From positions 297,018 through 361,017 of the forward strand of contig UCFC01000015.1 of assembly GCA_900471515.1 (NCBI GenBank): a stretch of 64,000 nt of DNA, given 5' to 3'. Position 1 is the first letter of the stretch; every line of letters starts with the position of its first letter. The stretch comes from Hyphomicrobiales bacterium (GTDB lineage Bacteria; Pseudomonadota; Alphaproteobacteria; Rhizobiales; Rhizobiaceae). Below, one piece after another: positions 56,838 to 64,000 of this stretch. The notes below the pieces were generated by a model. The model saw only the letters and a list, made by a program, of their open reading frames with translations, was not told the origin of the DNA and made no database searches. Position numbers and translations under genes: made by a program.

Positions 56838-57560
56838 ATGTCGGCGGACGTGAAGATCAGGGGCATCCTTTTCGACAAGGACGGCACGCTGCTCGACTAT
56901 GACGAAAGCTGGCTGCCGGTAAACCGTGAGCTTGCCCGCATCGCCGCCGAAGGCGATGCCGATCTCGCCGACCGCCTTCTTGCCGCCTGCGGCATGGACC
57001 CGGCAACCGGCCATATCGTTCCCGACAGCCTGCTTGCGGCCGGCAATACCCGCCAGATCGCCGAAGGCCTTGTTGCTGCAGGTTCCAGGGTCGATGTCGT
57101 CGAACTGACGATCAAGCTCGACACTCTCTTTTCCAATGCCTCCGAATTCTCCGTGCCGGTGACGGATCTCGCGGCCTTCTTCGGCCGCCTGCACCGGCGC
57201 GGCTTCAAGCTCGGCATCGCCTCCAGCGACAATGAGCGCTCGATCCGTCGGACGGCGGAACGTTTCGGCATTTCCGGCTATGTCGATTACATTGCCGGTT
57301 ACGACAGCGGTTTCGGAAGCAAGCCCGAGCCCGGCATGGTGCTCGGCTTCTGTGCGGCAACGGGCCTGGCCCCGGAAGAGGTCGCCATGGTCGGCGACAA
57401 CAACCACGATCTCCATATGGGCCGGAACGCCAGGACCGGCCTGACGATTGCGGTTCTGACCGGCACGGGCTCGCGTGAATCCCTGTCAGGCGCGGCCGAT
57501 CACGTTTTCGACGACATCACCGAAATCGAGGCCCTGCTGCCGGATCTGCAGCCGGCCTGA
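56838..57560 (+). CDS. HAD family phosphatase between waaA and lpxK
   Basis: 240 residues. Motif I GILFDKDGTLLDYDESWLPV, motif II KLGIASSDNERSIRRTAERF, Lys in GSKPEPGMVLGFCAATGLAP and motif IV VAMVGDNNHDLHMGRNARTG show a phosphoglycolate-phosphatase-like enzyme with a C1 helical cap. Its position inside the Kdo/lipid A row suggests it may work on a sugar phosphate of that pathway (inference); recycling of phosphoglycolate is the alternative. There is 9-base spacing from waaA and 107 bases to lpxK. Confidence 0.88.
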   Translation: MSADVKIRGILFDKDGTLLDYDESWLPVNRELARIAAEGDADLADRLLAACGMDPATGHIVPDSLLAAGNTRQIAEGLVAAGSRVDVVELTIKLDTLFSNASEFSVPVTDLAAFFGRLHRRGFKLGIASSDNERSIRRTAERFGISGYVDYIAGYDSGFGSKPEPGMVLGFCAATGLAPEEVAMVGDNNHDLHMGRNARTGLTIAVLTGTGSRESLSGAADHVFDDITEIEALLPDLQPA

Positions 57561-57667
57561 CGCGCAAAGACTTGCATTTTCACGCGTTTTGGCTTCTCAA
57601 TCCGCCCGGTCGATTGGCAGGGCCTCGCCATGGGGGATGAGGGCAAGGGAAACGGGACGACGGCATC

Positions 57668-58711
57668 ATGATATCCGAAGCGCCGCCTTTCTGGTGGAGG
57701 CGGGCAGGCTGGCAGGCCTGGATCCTCTCGCCCCTTGCTTTTCTCTATGGCCGCGTTGCCGGCTATCGCATGGTCCATGCGCGCCGCGCCTCGGTTCCGA
57801 TCCCCGTCATTTGTGTCGGTAATTTCACGGTCGGCGGCGCCGGCAAGACGCCGACGGCAATCGCCATCGCCCGTGCCGCCAGGGCCAGGGGCCTCAAGCC
57901 CGGCTTCTTGAGCCGCGGCCACGGCGGTTCGCTCGATGTCACGACCGTCGTCGATCCCGCCCATCACCGTGCGGTTGCCGTGGGCGACGAGCCGCTGCTG
58001 CTTGCCCGGGAGGCGCTGACGGTCATCTCCCGCCGGCGCGTCGAAGGGGCGGCGAAGCTCGTCGAAGAGGGGGCGGATTTCATCATCATGGATGACGGCT
58101 TCCAGAGCGCGCGCCTCGCCATCGACTACGCGCTTCTGGTGATCGATGCCACGCGCGGCCTCGGCAACGGCCATATCGTGCCGAGCGGGCCGGTGCGCGC
58201 GCCGATCCGTCTGCAGCTGCGCCAGGCAACCGCGCTCCTGAAGGTCGGCGACGGCAACGCCGCCGACCGCATCGTCCGCATTGCGGCCCGTGCGGCCAAG
58301 CCCTATTTCACGGCCGCGCTGAAAGTGTCGGGCGAGAACGATCTCGAAGGCCGCAAGGTGCTTGCCTTTGCCGGCATTGCCGACCCCGAAAAGTTCTTCC
58401 GCACCGTCCGTTCGCTTGGAGCGTCCATCGAGGTTGCGACCGCCTTCGGCGATCATGAGCACCTGAGCGAGGAAGAGATCGACGGGCTGCTGCTGACCGC
58501 GGACCGGCAGGACCTGACGATCGTCACCACCTCGAAGGATTTCGTGCGGCTGGCCGGCCACCACGGCAAGGCCGAACAGCTTGCGGCCCGCTGCCGCGTC
58601 GTGGAGGTGGAAATGGCCTTTACCGATCCGCTTGCGCCCGGCCTCATCATCGACCGGGCCTTCCAGGCTTGCCGCGAGCGACGGCTGAAGGAAACGAAGA
58701 AGAAAGCCTAG
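57668..58711 (+). CDS. lpxK: Tetraacyldisaccharide 4'-kinase LpxK
   Basis: Phosphorylates the 4' position of the lipid A disaccharide precursor at the inner membrane. 347 residues. An N-terminal membrane helix lies in [20 protein letters not shown]. The Walker A motif is [20 protein letters not shown] and the Walker B-like region is [17 protein letters not shown], both LpxK signatures. VFAGIA-like [12 protein letters not shown] and [13 protein letters not shown] are also family-typical. It ends the waaA-HAD-lpxK row and is convergent with the DUF2093 gene. Confidence 0.95.
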   Translation: MISEAPPFWWRRAGWQAWILSPLAFLYGRVAGYRMVHARRASVPIPVICVGNFTVGGAGKTPTAIAIARAARARGLKPGFLSRGHGGSLDVTTVVDPAHHRAVAVGDEPLLLAREALTVISRRRVEGAAKLVEEGADFIIMDDGFQSARLAIDYALLVIDATRGLGNGHIVPSGPVRAPIRLQLRQATALLKVGDGNAADRIVRIAARAAKPYFTAALKVSGENDLEGRKVLAFAGIADPEKFFRTVRSLGASIEVATAFGDHEHLSEEEIDGLLLTADRQDLTIVTTSKDFVRLAGHHGKAEQLAARCRVVEVEMAFTDPLAPGLIIDRAFQACRERRLKETKKKA

Positions 58712-58765
58712 AACAGTTCCAGCAGACGTGTTCCGCGGTTCTGCCTTTGCAAGCGGATGAAAACT

Positions 58766-58993
58766 CTAGCGCTGGTTCGGCAGAACGCCGGCGCGACGGT
58801 CGGCTTCCAGCGCGGCGGCGACATCGGCATAGGGCTCCTGCCGCGCCACGCTCCAGTAGCGAAGTTCGTCGAGCGGGACCTGCTTGCCTGTCAGCGCGCA
58901 GACGACATAGGAGCCAGGCGACAGAATCTGGAAATCACCGTCGAGATAACGGATCTTCGCCTCGCGGTTTCCGTGCCCTTCGAACAAGTTCAT
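58766..58993 (-). CDS. DUF2093 domain-containing small protein
   Basis: 75 residues from the ATG at 58993 (MNLFEGHGNREAKIRYLDGD), preceded by GGAATGGAG. The conserved block FQILSPGSYVVCALTGKQVP, then LDELRYWSVARQEPYADVAA, is the DUF2093 pattern of Rhizobiales. Function unknown. It follows mutL on the same strand after 67 bases. The 'C..TG..IPL' arrangement hints at a small beta fold; there is only one Cys, so no zinc knuckle. Confidence 0.88.
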   Translation of the reverse strand: MNLFEGHGNREAKIRYLDGDFQILSPGSYVVCALTGKQVPLDELRYWSVARQEPYADVAAALEADRRAGVLPNQR

Positions 58994-59060
58994 GCGCTCC
59001 ATTCCCTGCAGTCTGTCATGTGTTTGCAATACTCTCCGAGAGGCCGCTTTGCCAGCTTTT

Positions 59061-60878
59061 TCAGCTGCGCCCGAACAGACGCTCGATATCGGCGAGCTTG
59101 AGTTCGATATAGGTCGGGCGCCCGTGATTGCACTGGCCCGAACCCGGCGTCACTTCCATCTGCCGCAAAAGCGCGTTCATTTCCTCCGGCCGCAGCCGCC
59201 GGCCCGATCGCACCGAGCCGTGGCAGGCCATGGTCGCCGCCACATATTCGAGCTTGGCGGAGAGGCCGGAGGCCGTATCCCATTCGGCGATCTCGTCGGC
59301 AAGCTGGCGGATCAGCCCATGCGCATCGACCTCGCCGAGCATCGCCGGTGTTTCCCGCACGGCAATGGCGCCCGGCCCGAAACGTTCGATGGCGAGACCA
59401 AGCTCGGCAAATTCGCCCGCATGCACCATCAGCCGGTCGCAATCCTCCTCGGGAATATCGACGATTTCGGGGATCAGCAGCACCTGCGAGGCGAGCCGTT
59501 TCGAATGCAGCGCCCTGCGCATGGCCTCGAAGACGAGCCGCTCGTGCGCGGCGTGCTGATCGACGATGACGATGCCGTCATCGGTCTGCGCGACGATATA
59601 GTTCTCGTGGATCTGGGCCCGCGCCGCGCCGAGCGGATAACGCGCCGGGGGTTCCGCGGCGGCCGCGGCCTGAGCCTGCGGCGCCGGCTGAAAAACCGGC
59701 TCCGACCGTGCCGTCGGATGCGCCAGCCCGTCGAAGGAGGCTTGCGGCTTTTCGTCAAACCCGGCGCCCGGCTGGAAGGGTCGGAAAGGCGAGGTCGCGG
59801 CCGACCACGGTGCCTGCGGCCGCTGCGGCGCCGGCTGGAAGCCGGGGCGGAAGGCGCGCAGCATGTCGCTTGCGCCTGTCGTCGCCGCGCGGCTGCCGTC
59901 GCGCGCCAGCGCCTCGCGGATCGCGCCGACGATCAGCCCGCGCACCAGTCCCGGATCGCGGAACCGCACGTCGGATTTCGCCGGATGCACGTTGACGTCG
60001 ACAAGCGCCGGATCGAGCGTGATCGACAGCACCGCGACGGGATAACGTCCGGCCGGGATCGTTTCGGCATAGGCGCCGCGGATCGCCGAGAGGATGAGCT
60101 TGTCCTGCACGGGACGGCCGTTGACGAAGGCATATTGATGGGCCGAGTTGCCCCGGTTGAAGGTCGGCACGCCGGCAAAGCCGGTCAGCTGCACGTCTTC
60201 GCGTTCGGCGTCGAGCGCGATGGCATTGTCGCGGAATTCCTTGCCGAGCACCTGCGCCATGCGCGCCAGGTGATCCTCGCCGGTAGCCGGAAATTCCAGT
60301 GTCGAGCGATCGGAGCCCGACAGAACGAAACGCACGCCCGGAAAGGCGATCGCCATGCGCTTGACGATTTCGGTGATCGCCGCCGCTTCCGCCTTTTCCG
60401 TCTTCAGGAATTTCAGCCGCGCCGGTGTCGCGAAGAACAGGTCGCGCACCTCGACGATCGTGCCCGGATTGGCCGCCGCCGGGCGCAGATGCACGATCTT
60501 GCCGCCGGCAACCGAAATCTCGCTGCCGGCCGCGCTGTCTCGTCTGCGGCTTGCGATGCTGAGCCGCGCCACCGAACCGATGGACGGCAACGCTTCGCCG
60601 CGGAAACCGAGCGTGCGGATGTCGTCGAGCGTTTCCGATATTTTCGAGGTGCAGTGCCGCTTGACGGCCAGTTCAAGGTCGGCGGCATCCATGCCCGAGC
60701 CGTTGTCGGTCACGCGCAGCAGCGCTTTGCCGCCGCCGGCGGTGGCGATCTCGATGCGGGTCGCGCCCGCGTCGAGTGCGTTTTCGATCAGTTCCTTTGC
60801 CGCGCTCGCCGGCCGTTCGATGACCTCGCCGGCGGCGATCTGGTTGATGAGCGTTTCGGAGAGCTGTCTGATGGCCAT
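59061..60878 (-). CDS. mutL: DNA mismatch repair protein MutL
   Basis: Couples mismatch recognition by MutS to strand incision. 605 residues. The N-terminal GHKL ATPase shows [37 protein letters not shown] and [10 protein letters not shown]. The linker at about 320-410 is Pro/Ala/Gln-rich. The C-terminal domain carries the metal-dependent endonuclease motif [12 protein letters not shown] (Asp440), plus [11 protein letters not shown] and [13 protein letters not shown]. An endonuclease-type MutL is expected because alphaproteobacteria lack MutH. The divergent PAS-receiver gene starts 173 bases away. Confidence 0.97.
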   Translation of the reverse strand: MAIRQLSETLINQIAAGEVIERPASAAKELIENALDAGATRIEIATAGGGKALLRVTDNGSGMDAADLELAVKRHCTSKISETLDDIRTLGFRGEALPSIGSVARLSIASRRRDSAAGSEISVAGGKIVHLRPAAANPGTIVEVRDLFFATPARLKFLKTEKAEAAAITEIVKRMAIAFPGVRFVLSGSDRSTLEFPATGEDHLARMAQVLGKEFRDNAIALDAEREDVQLTGFAGVPTFNRGNSAHQYAFVNGRPVQDKLILSAIRGAYAETIPAGRYPVAVLSITLDPALVDVNVHPAKSDVRFRDPGLVRGLIVGAIREALARDGSRAATTGASDMLRAFRPGFQPAPQRPQAPWSAATSPFRPFQPGAGFDEKPQASFDGLAHPTARSEPVFQPAPQAQAAAAAEPPARYPLGAARAQIHENYIVAQTDDGIVIVDQHAAHERLVFEAMRRALHSKRLASQVLLIPEIVDIPEEDCDRLMVHAGEFAELGLAIERFGPGAIAVRETPAMLGEVDAHGLIRQLADEIAEWDTASGLSAKLEYVAATMACHGSVRSGRRLRPEEMNALLRQMEVTPGSGQCNHGRPTYIELKLADIERLFGRS

Positions 60879-60967
60879 ATCCCATTTTCGGGGATTCGCG
60901 GCCGGGAGGAAAGGGGGCCGGGCAACAAATGCCGGGGCTTCTCCCCCAGATTTGGGGGTGCTTAACG

Positions 60968-60982
60968 TTAAGCGGCCTTTAA
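60968..60982. promoter_or_regulatory. CtrA-type box upstream of PAS-receiver gene
   Basis: Exact TTAA-N7-TTAA (TTAA GCGGCCT TTAA), the consensus for the alphaproteobacterial cell-cycle regulator CtrA. A third TTAA at 60962-60965 overlaps upstream. It lies 70 bases before the start codon at 61052. CCCCC-AGATTT-GGGGG (60945-60960) flanks it. Binding is inference. Confidence 0.6.
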
Positions 60983-61051
60983 GACAAAAACGGCATTTTA
61001 TTCATATACCTCCGAAACTGCGAAAATCGGACAGATGTGGGATGTGAAGGA

Positions 61052-62767
61052 ATGAGTGCCGGCTTCGATAAGGCGGACACATCATCTGCGGGTGACGCAC
61101 TGCCGCCAGAGGCCGACCTCCAGACGGTGCTTTTCGATGCGGTCTGCGATAGTCTTTCGGCTGCCTTCGTCATCTATGACCGCAATGACCTGCTGATTTT
61201 TGCCAGCCGCCAGATCCTGGACTTTTTCCCGATGCCCGAACACGCGCTGCGGCCGGGCACGCGCCTTCGCGATTTCCTGGGCGCGCTCTACGATATCGCT
61301 ATCCGCGAGCACACGCTCGTGCGCCAGGCCGGCACGTTGAGCCGCGAGGACTGGCTTTCCCAGCGCATCGCCTCCCATTGGCGCGAACGTTTCGAATCCG
61401 TCGAGCGCCACGGCGCCGACCGCTGGGTGCGCTTCCTGAAACGCCGCCTGCCGAGCGGCTACGGCGTCACGGTCATTTCCGACATTTCCGAAGCGCGCAA
61501 GCGCGAGGAGCAATGGCGCTACGACCTGGAGCGCGTGCAGCTGACCGAGGATATTCTCGACCATCTGCCGTTCCCGCTCTTCGTCAAGGATCGCAACCTC
61601 ACCTACGTCGCCGTCAACCAGGCTTTCTGCGAGAAATACCAGACGACGGCGGACGAGGTTCTGGGCCGAAAGAGCGGCGATCTCTTCTCGCCCGATATCG
61701 CCAAGCGGTTTGAAGAAAGCGACCGCCATGTGCTGGAAACCGGCGAAATGTCGGTCTCCCGCCAGCGCCAGATCGCCCGTGACGGCACCGAGCGCGATAT
61801 CGTCAGCCGCAAGCACAGGATCGGCAAGCCGGGGCGCTATTTCCTCGTCTCGACCATGCAGGACCTGCCGCGCGACGGCGACGATCTCGACGAGTTCAAT
61901 CGGGCCTCCGAGATCACCACCTCCAGCAACCAGACCTACCGCCGCGCCTATGTGCCCATGCCGAACGCATCGCAGCGCCGCGAGCCGGCGGCGATGGAGG
62001 CGATCGTTCCGGAAAACTTCTCCGGCCGGAAGATCCTCGTCGTCACCGCCGATCTCGCCGCCGAGACCGCCGCGTTGCGCACGCTCGCCAAATACGGCTT
62101 CGAATCCTGTTCGGTCCGCGGCGAGGACGAGGAGGAACGTTTCCTCGAGATTGCCAGCTCTTCCGGCATCTCGCTCGATCTACTGATCATCGACAACCAG
62201 ATGGGCATGCGCTGCCTGGAACTCGCCGAGCAATACGGCATTCCCGCCCTTGTCATGGATGGCTTCCAGATCGCCAACGAGCTGACTTTCCAGATCGCCC
62301 GTCACTTCAACCGCAGCGGGCGCGGCGGCGGCGCGGAAGGCGATTGGGAAATCACCACGACCGACGAAACCGCGGGGCTTCAGGTTCTCGTCGCTGAGGA
62401 CAATGACATCAACCAGATCGTCTTCACGCAGATCCTCGAAGGCCTCGGTTATCGCCACCGTATCGCGGCAACCGGCGAGGAGGCCGTTCGTCTGTGGGCC
62501 GAACACCGCCCGCAGATCGTGCTGATGGATATTTCCCTTCCGGTCTTCAACGGCTTCGAAGCCTCGCGCCTCATCCGTCAGATGGAAGAGGGGCAGGGCA
62601 CGCGCACCCCGATCATCGGCGTCTTGACGCAGGCCTTCGAACGCGATCGCGCCGAATGCGCCAAGGCCGGCATGGACGATGTCGTCATGAAGCCGGTCAG
62701 CCCGGATATACTGGAAACCGTATTTCAGAAATATCTAATTAATGAACCCGCAAAGGCGAGCAATTAA
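61052..62767 (+). CDS. PAS-PAS protein with two receiver domains and no kinase
   Basis: 571 residues from the ATG at 61052 after TGAAGGA. A PAS-like domain covers about 30-150 (VCDSLSAAFVIYDRNDLLIF) and a second PAS about 165-285 (ILDHLPFPLFVKDRNLTYVA). A first receiver-like segment at about 325-420 keeps Asp381 (LLIIDNQMGM) but lacks the acidic pair, so it is degenerate. A complete receiver at about 440-560 has VLVAEDNDINQIVFTQILEG, phospho-acceptor Asp493 in IVLMDISLPVFNGFEASRL and Lys in VVMKPVSPD. No HisKA or HATPase domain is present. It probably takes phosphate from a separate kinase or phosphotransfer protein. A possible CtrA target, upstream of a GGDEF-EAL gene. Confidence 0.88.
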   Translation: MSAGFDKADTSSAGDALPPEADLQTVLFDAVCDSLSAAFVIYDRNDLLIFASRQILDFFPMPEHALRPGTRLRDFLGALYDIAIREHTLVRQAGTLSREDWLSQRIASHWRERFESVERHGADRWVRFLKRRLPSGYGVTVISDISEARKREEQWRYDLERVQLTEDILDHLPFPLFVKDRNLTYVAVNQAFCEKYQTTADEVLGRKSGDLFSPDIAKRFEESDRHVLETGEMSVSRQRQIARDGTERDIVSRKHRIGKPGRYFLVSTMQDLPRDGDDLDEFNRASEITTSSNQTYRRAYVPMPNASQRREPAAMEAIVPENFSGRKILVVTADLAAETAALRTLAKYGFESCSVRGEDEEERFLEIASSSGISLDLLIIDNQMGMRCLELAEQYGIPALVMDGFQIANELTFQIARHFNRSGRGGGAEGDWEITTTDETAGLQVLVAEDNDINQIVFTQILEGLGYRHRIAATGEEAVRLWAEHRPQIVLMDISLPVFNGFEASRLIRQMEEGQGTRTPIIGVLTQAFERDRAECAKAGMDDVVMKPVSPDILETVFQKYLINEPAKASN

Positions 62768-62769
62768 AG

Positions 62770-62800
62770 AAAATCGGGGGTCAACTCCCCAGATTTTGGG
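62770..62800 (+). terminator. Terminator-like hairpin after PAS-receiver gene
   Basis: Stem AAAATC-GGGG / CCCC-A-GATTTT with one bulge, a loop around GTCAACT, followed by GGG. It starts 3 bases after the stop codon and would separate the gene from the following GGDEF-EAL gene. Confidence 0.6.
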
Positions 62801-62899
62801 AATGCCGTGGGTTGTAACCCCGCCGATTTACTATCGAATTGTTAAGATTTGGCCGTCATTCTTTGCCCGGGTGTGGAGGAAAATCTTGGGTTTGGAGTG

Positions 62900-64000
62900 A
62901 TGGTGTCGGCGGAAATACCATTCATGACTGCGAGTCAGAACGAACTCCAGGCGATGGCCTATACCGATCCGCTGACCGGATTGGGAAACCGCAATCGCAT
63001 GCGGGACAAGGTGACGCAGATTTCCGCCGAGCGGGCCAGCGATCCGGCACCTTTTACCATCGGCATCGCCAATCTCGACAGTTTCAAGCCGATCAACGAT
63101 CTCTTCGGTTCCGCCGCCGGCGACGAGATCCTGTGCCAGGTCGCCCATCGCCTGAAGGCCTGCATTCCGGACGGCGCCCTGGTGACGCGTCACGATGGCG
63201 ACGAATTCGCCTTCGTCCTGCCGCTGATCTTCGAGCGCGCCAGCGCCGAGAAATTCGGCCAGATGATCCGGGAGGTCCTGTCGGCGCCCTACGATCTCGG
63301 CGATCGCAACGTGCGCCTTTCCGCCTCCTTCGGCTTTGCCATCTATCCGTTCGCCGGAGAGGATTGCGAAGAGCTTTTGAAAAGCGCCGAAACGGCGCTC
63401 TATCGCTCCAAACGCCGTGGCCGCGGTCAGATCACCGTCTATTCGCGCGAAATCGCCCAGGAAATGAAGCGCGCGACCCAGCTCGAACAGGCGCTCCGAA
63501 ACGCCATCATATCCGATGCGATCGACGTGCATTTCCAGCCGATCGTCTCGCTCGCCAACAATCAGGTCGTGGGTTTCGAGGCGCTTGCCCGCTGGAACGA
63601 TCCCGATCTCGGCTTCGTCTCGCCGGGCGTCTTCGTGCCGCTGGCCGAAGAGCGCGGCTTCATCGACGCGCTCTCGGAAGCGCTGCTGCGCAAGGCGGCG
63701 GAAGCCGCCCTGTCCTGGCCGCGCGAACTCTTCCTGTCCTTCAATCTCTCGTCGGCCCAGCTCATGGACCCGGGCACAAGCAGCTCCATCCTGTCGATCC
63801 TCGGCCGCGTCGGCTTCGACCCGCATCGCCTGGAGCTGGAGATCACCGAGACGGCCGTGATGAGCTCCGCCGATACGGCGCACCGCATCCTTGCCGATCT
63901 GCGGGCCGCCGGCGTGCGCATCTCGCTCGACGATTTCGGCACTGGCCAGTCGAGCCTCGGGCGCCTGCGCGATTTTATCTTCGACAAGATCAAGATCGAC
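62900..64000 (+). CDS. GGDEF-EAL protein (c-di-GMP cyclase/phosphodiesterase), 3' end outside window
   Basis: The open frame from ATG 62900 (or ATG 62924, MTASQNELQAMAYTDPLTGL) runs off the right edge. The GGDEF domain has AYTDPLTGLGNRNRM and the active-site variant RHDGDEFAFVL (first Gly replaced by Asp, GDEF kept). The EAL domain has VGFEALARWNDPDLGFVSP, LSFNLSSAQLMDP, LEITETAVM and LDDFGTGQSSLGRL, so the metal-binding residues look intact and phosphodiesterase activity is likely. Cyclase activity is uncertain. No sensor domain precedes GGDEF. The true length and any C-terminal domain cannot be seen. Confidence 0.92.
   Translation, partial: MVSAEIPFMTASQNELQAMAYTDPLTGLGNRNRMRDKVTQISAERASDPAPFTIGIANLDSFKPINDLFGSAAGDEILCQVAHRLKACIPDGALVTRHDGDEFAFVLPLIFERASAEKFGQMIREVLSAPYDLGDRNVRLSASFGFAIYPFAGEDCEELLKSAETALYRSKRRGRGQITVYSREIAQEMKRATQLEQALRNAIISDAIDVHFQPIVSLANNQVVGFEALARWNDPDLGFVSPGVFVPLAEERGFIDALSEALLRKAAEAALSWPRELFLSFNLSSAQLMDPGTSSSILSILGRVGFDPHRLELEITETAVMSSADTAHRILADLRAAGVRISLDDFGTGQSSLGRLRDFIFDKIKID

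Overview
The window is chromosomal DNA of an alphaproteobacterium, almost certainly a member of the Rhizobiaceae (Rhizobium, Agrobacterium or Neorhizobium type). The grounds are the high GC content, dense protein coding on both strands, and several family-typical gene groups: ppx-rlmE-MFS-guaB, hisS-hisZ-hisG-doxX, groES-groEL under a CIRCE element next to ribF and ileS, CysQ-DUF4170-waaA-HAD-lpxK, and mutL followed by DUF2093. The genus cannot be fixed from sequence reading alone. I found no rRNA or tRNA gene, no transposase, no integrase, no phage gene, no CRISPR array and no defence-like cassette. This is core chromosome, and no undescribed multi-gene system is evident.

Layout. 1-6.6 kb: polyphosphate/pppGpp phosphatase (cut by the left edge), rRNA methyltransferase RlmE, a drug-efflux MFS protein, IMP dehydrogenase and two small membrane proteins. 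6.7-18.8 kb: a Tat-exported dienelactone hydrolase, a TetR regulator with a candidate operator, an LsrB-like LysR regulator, DUF1127 and DUF937 proteins, glutamate-cysteine ligase, RsmE, a Pit phosphate transporter, a NUDIX hydrolase, and a LysR regulator next to a divergent adenosylhomocysteinase-like enzyme. 18-23 kb: the glycolate oxidase operon glcDEF with a divergent LysR gene. 23-30.8 kb: envelope and repair genes (outer-membrane barrel, two L,D-transpeptidases, Tag glycosylase, HAD hydrolase, aldo/keto reductase, DUF305 protein, a metal-ligand-rich small exported protein, a methyltransferase-like protein). 30.9-36.4 kb: hisS, hisZ, hisG, DoxX, a glutathione transferase and a PAS-like protein.

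37-46 kb: groEL and groES with a sigma70-like promoter overlapping CIRCE and an unusual tandem array after groEL, then a HAD protein, ribF, an MFS carrier and ileS. 46-52.8 kb: a lipoprotein, tadA and a small membrane protein, an RluB-type pseudouridine synthase with a long Arg/Gly-rich repeat tail, rsmD, a patatin-like lipase and a CPA2 cation antiporter. 52.8-58.7 kb: PmbA, CysQ-like phosphatase, DUF4170, Kdo transferase WaaA, HAD phosphatase and LpxK (lipid A/Kdo assembly). 58.8-64 kb: DUF2093, MutL, a PAS-receiver protein without a kinase domain behind a perfect CtrA-type box, and a GGDEF-EAL protein cut by the right edge.

The most notable non-gene structures are: the roughly 103-bp tandem array that re-copies the last codons of groEL together with two hairpins (37055-37281); the 152-bp palindromic element between hisS and hisZ (32449-32600); the 12-bp inverted repeat before the TetR gene (7787-7817); and the TTAA-N7-TTAA box at 60968-60982. 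The most notable proteins are the adenosylhomocysteinase-like paralogue with an altered active site and the kinase-less PAS-receiver protein.
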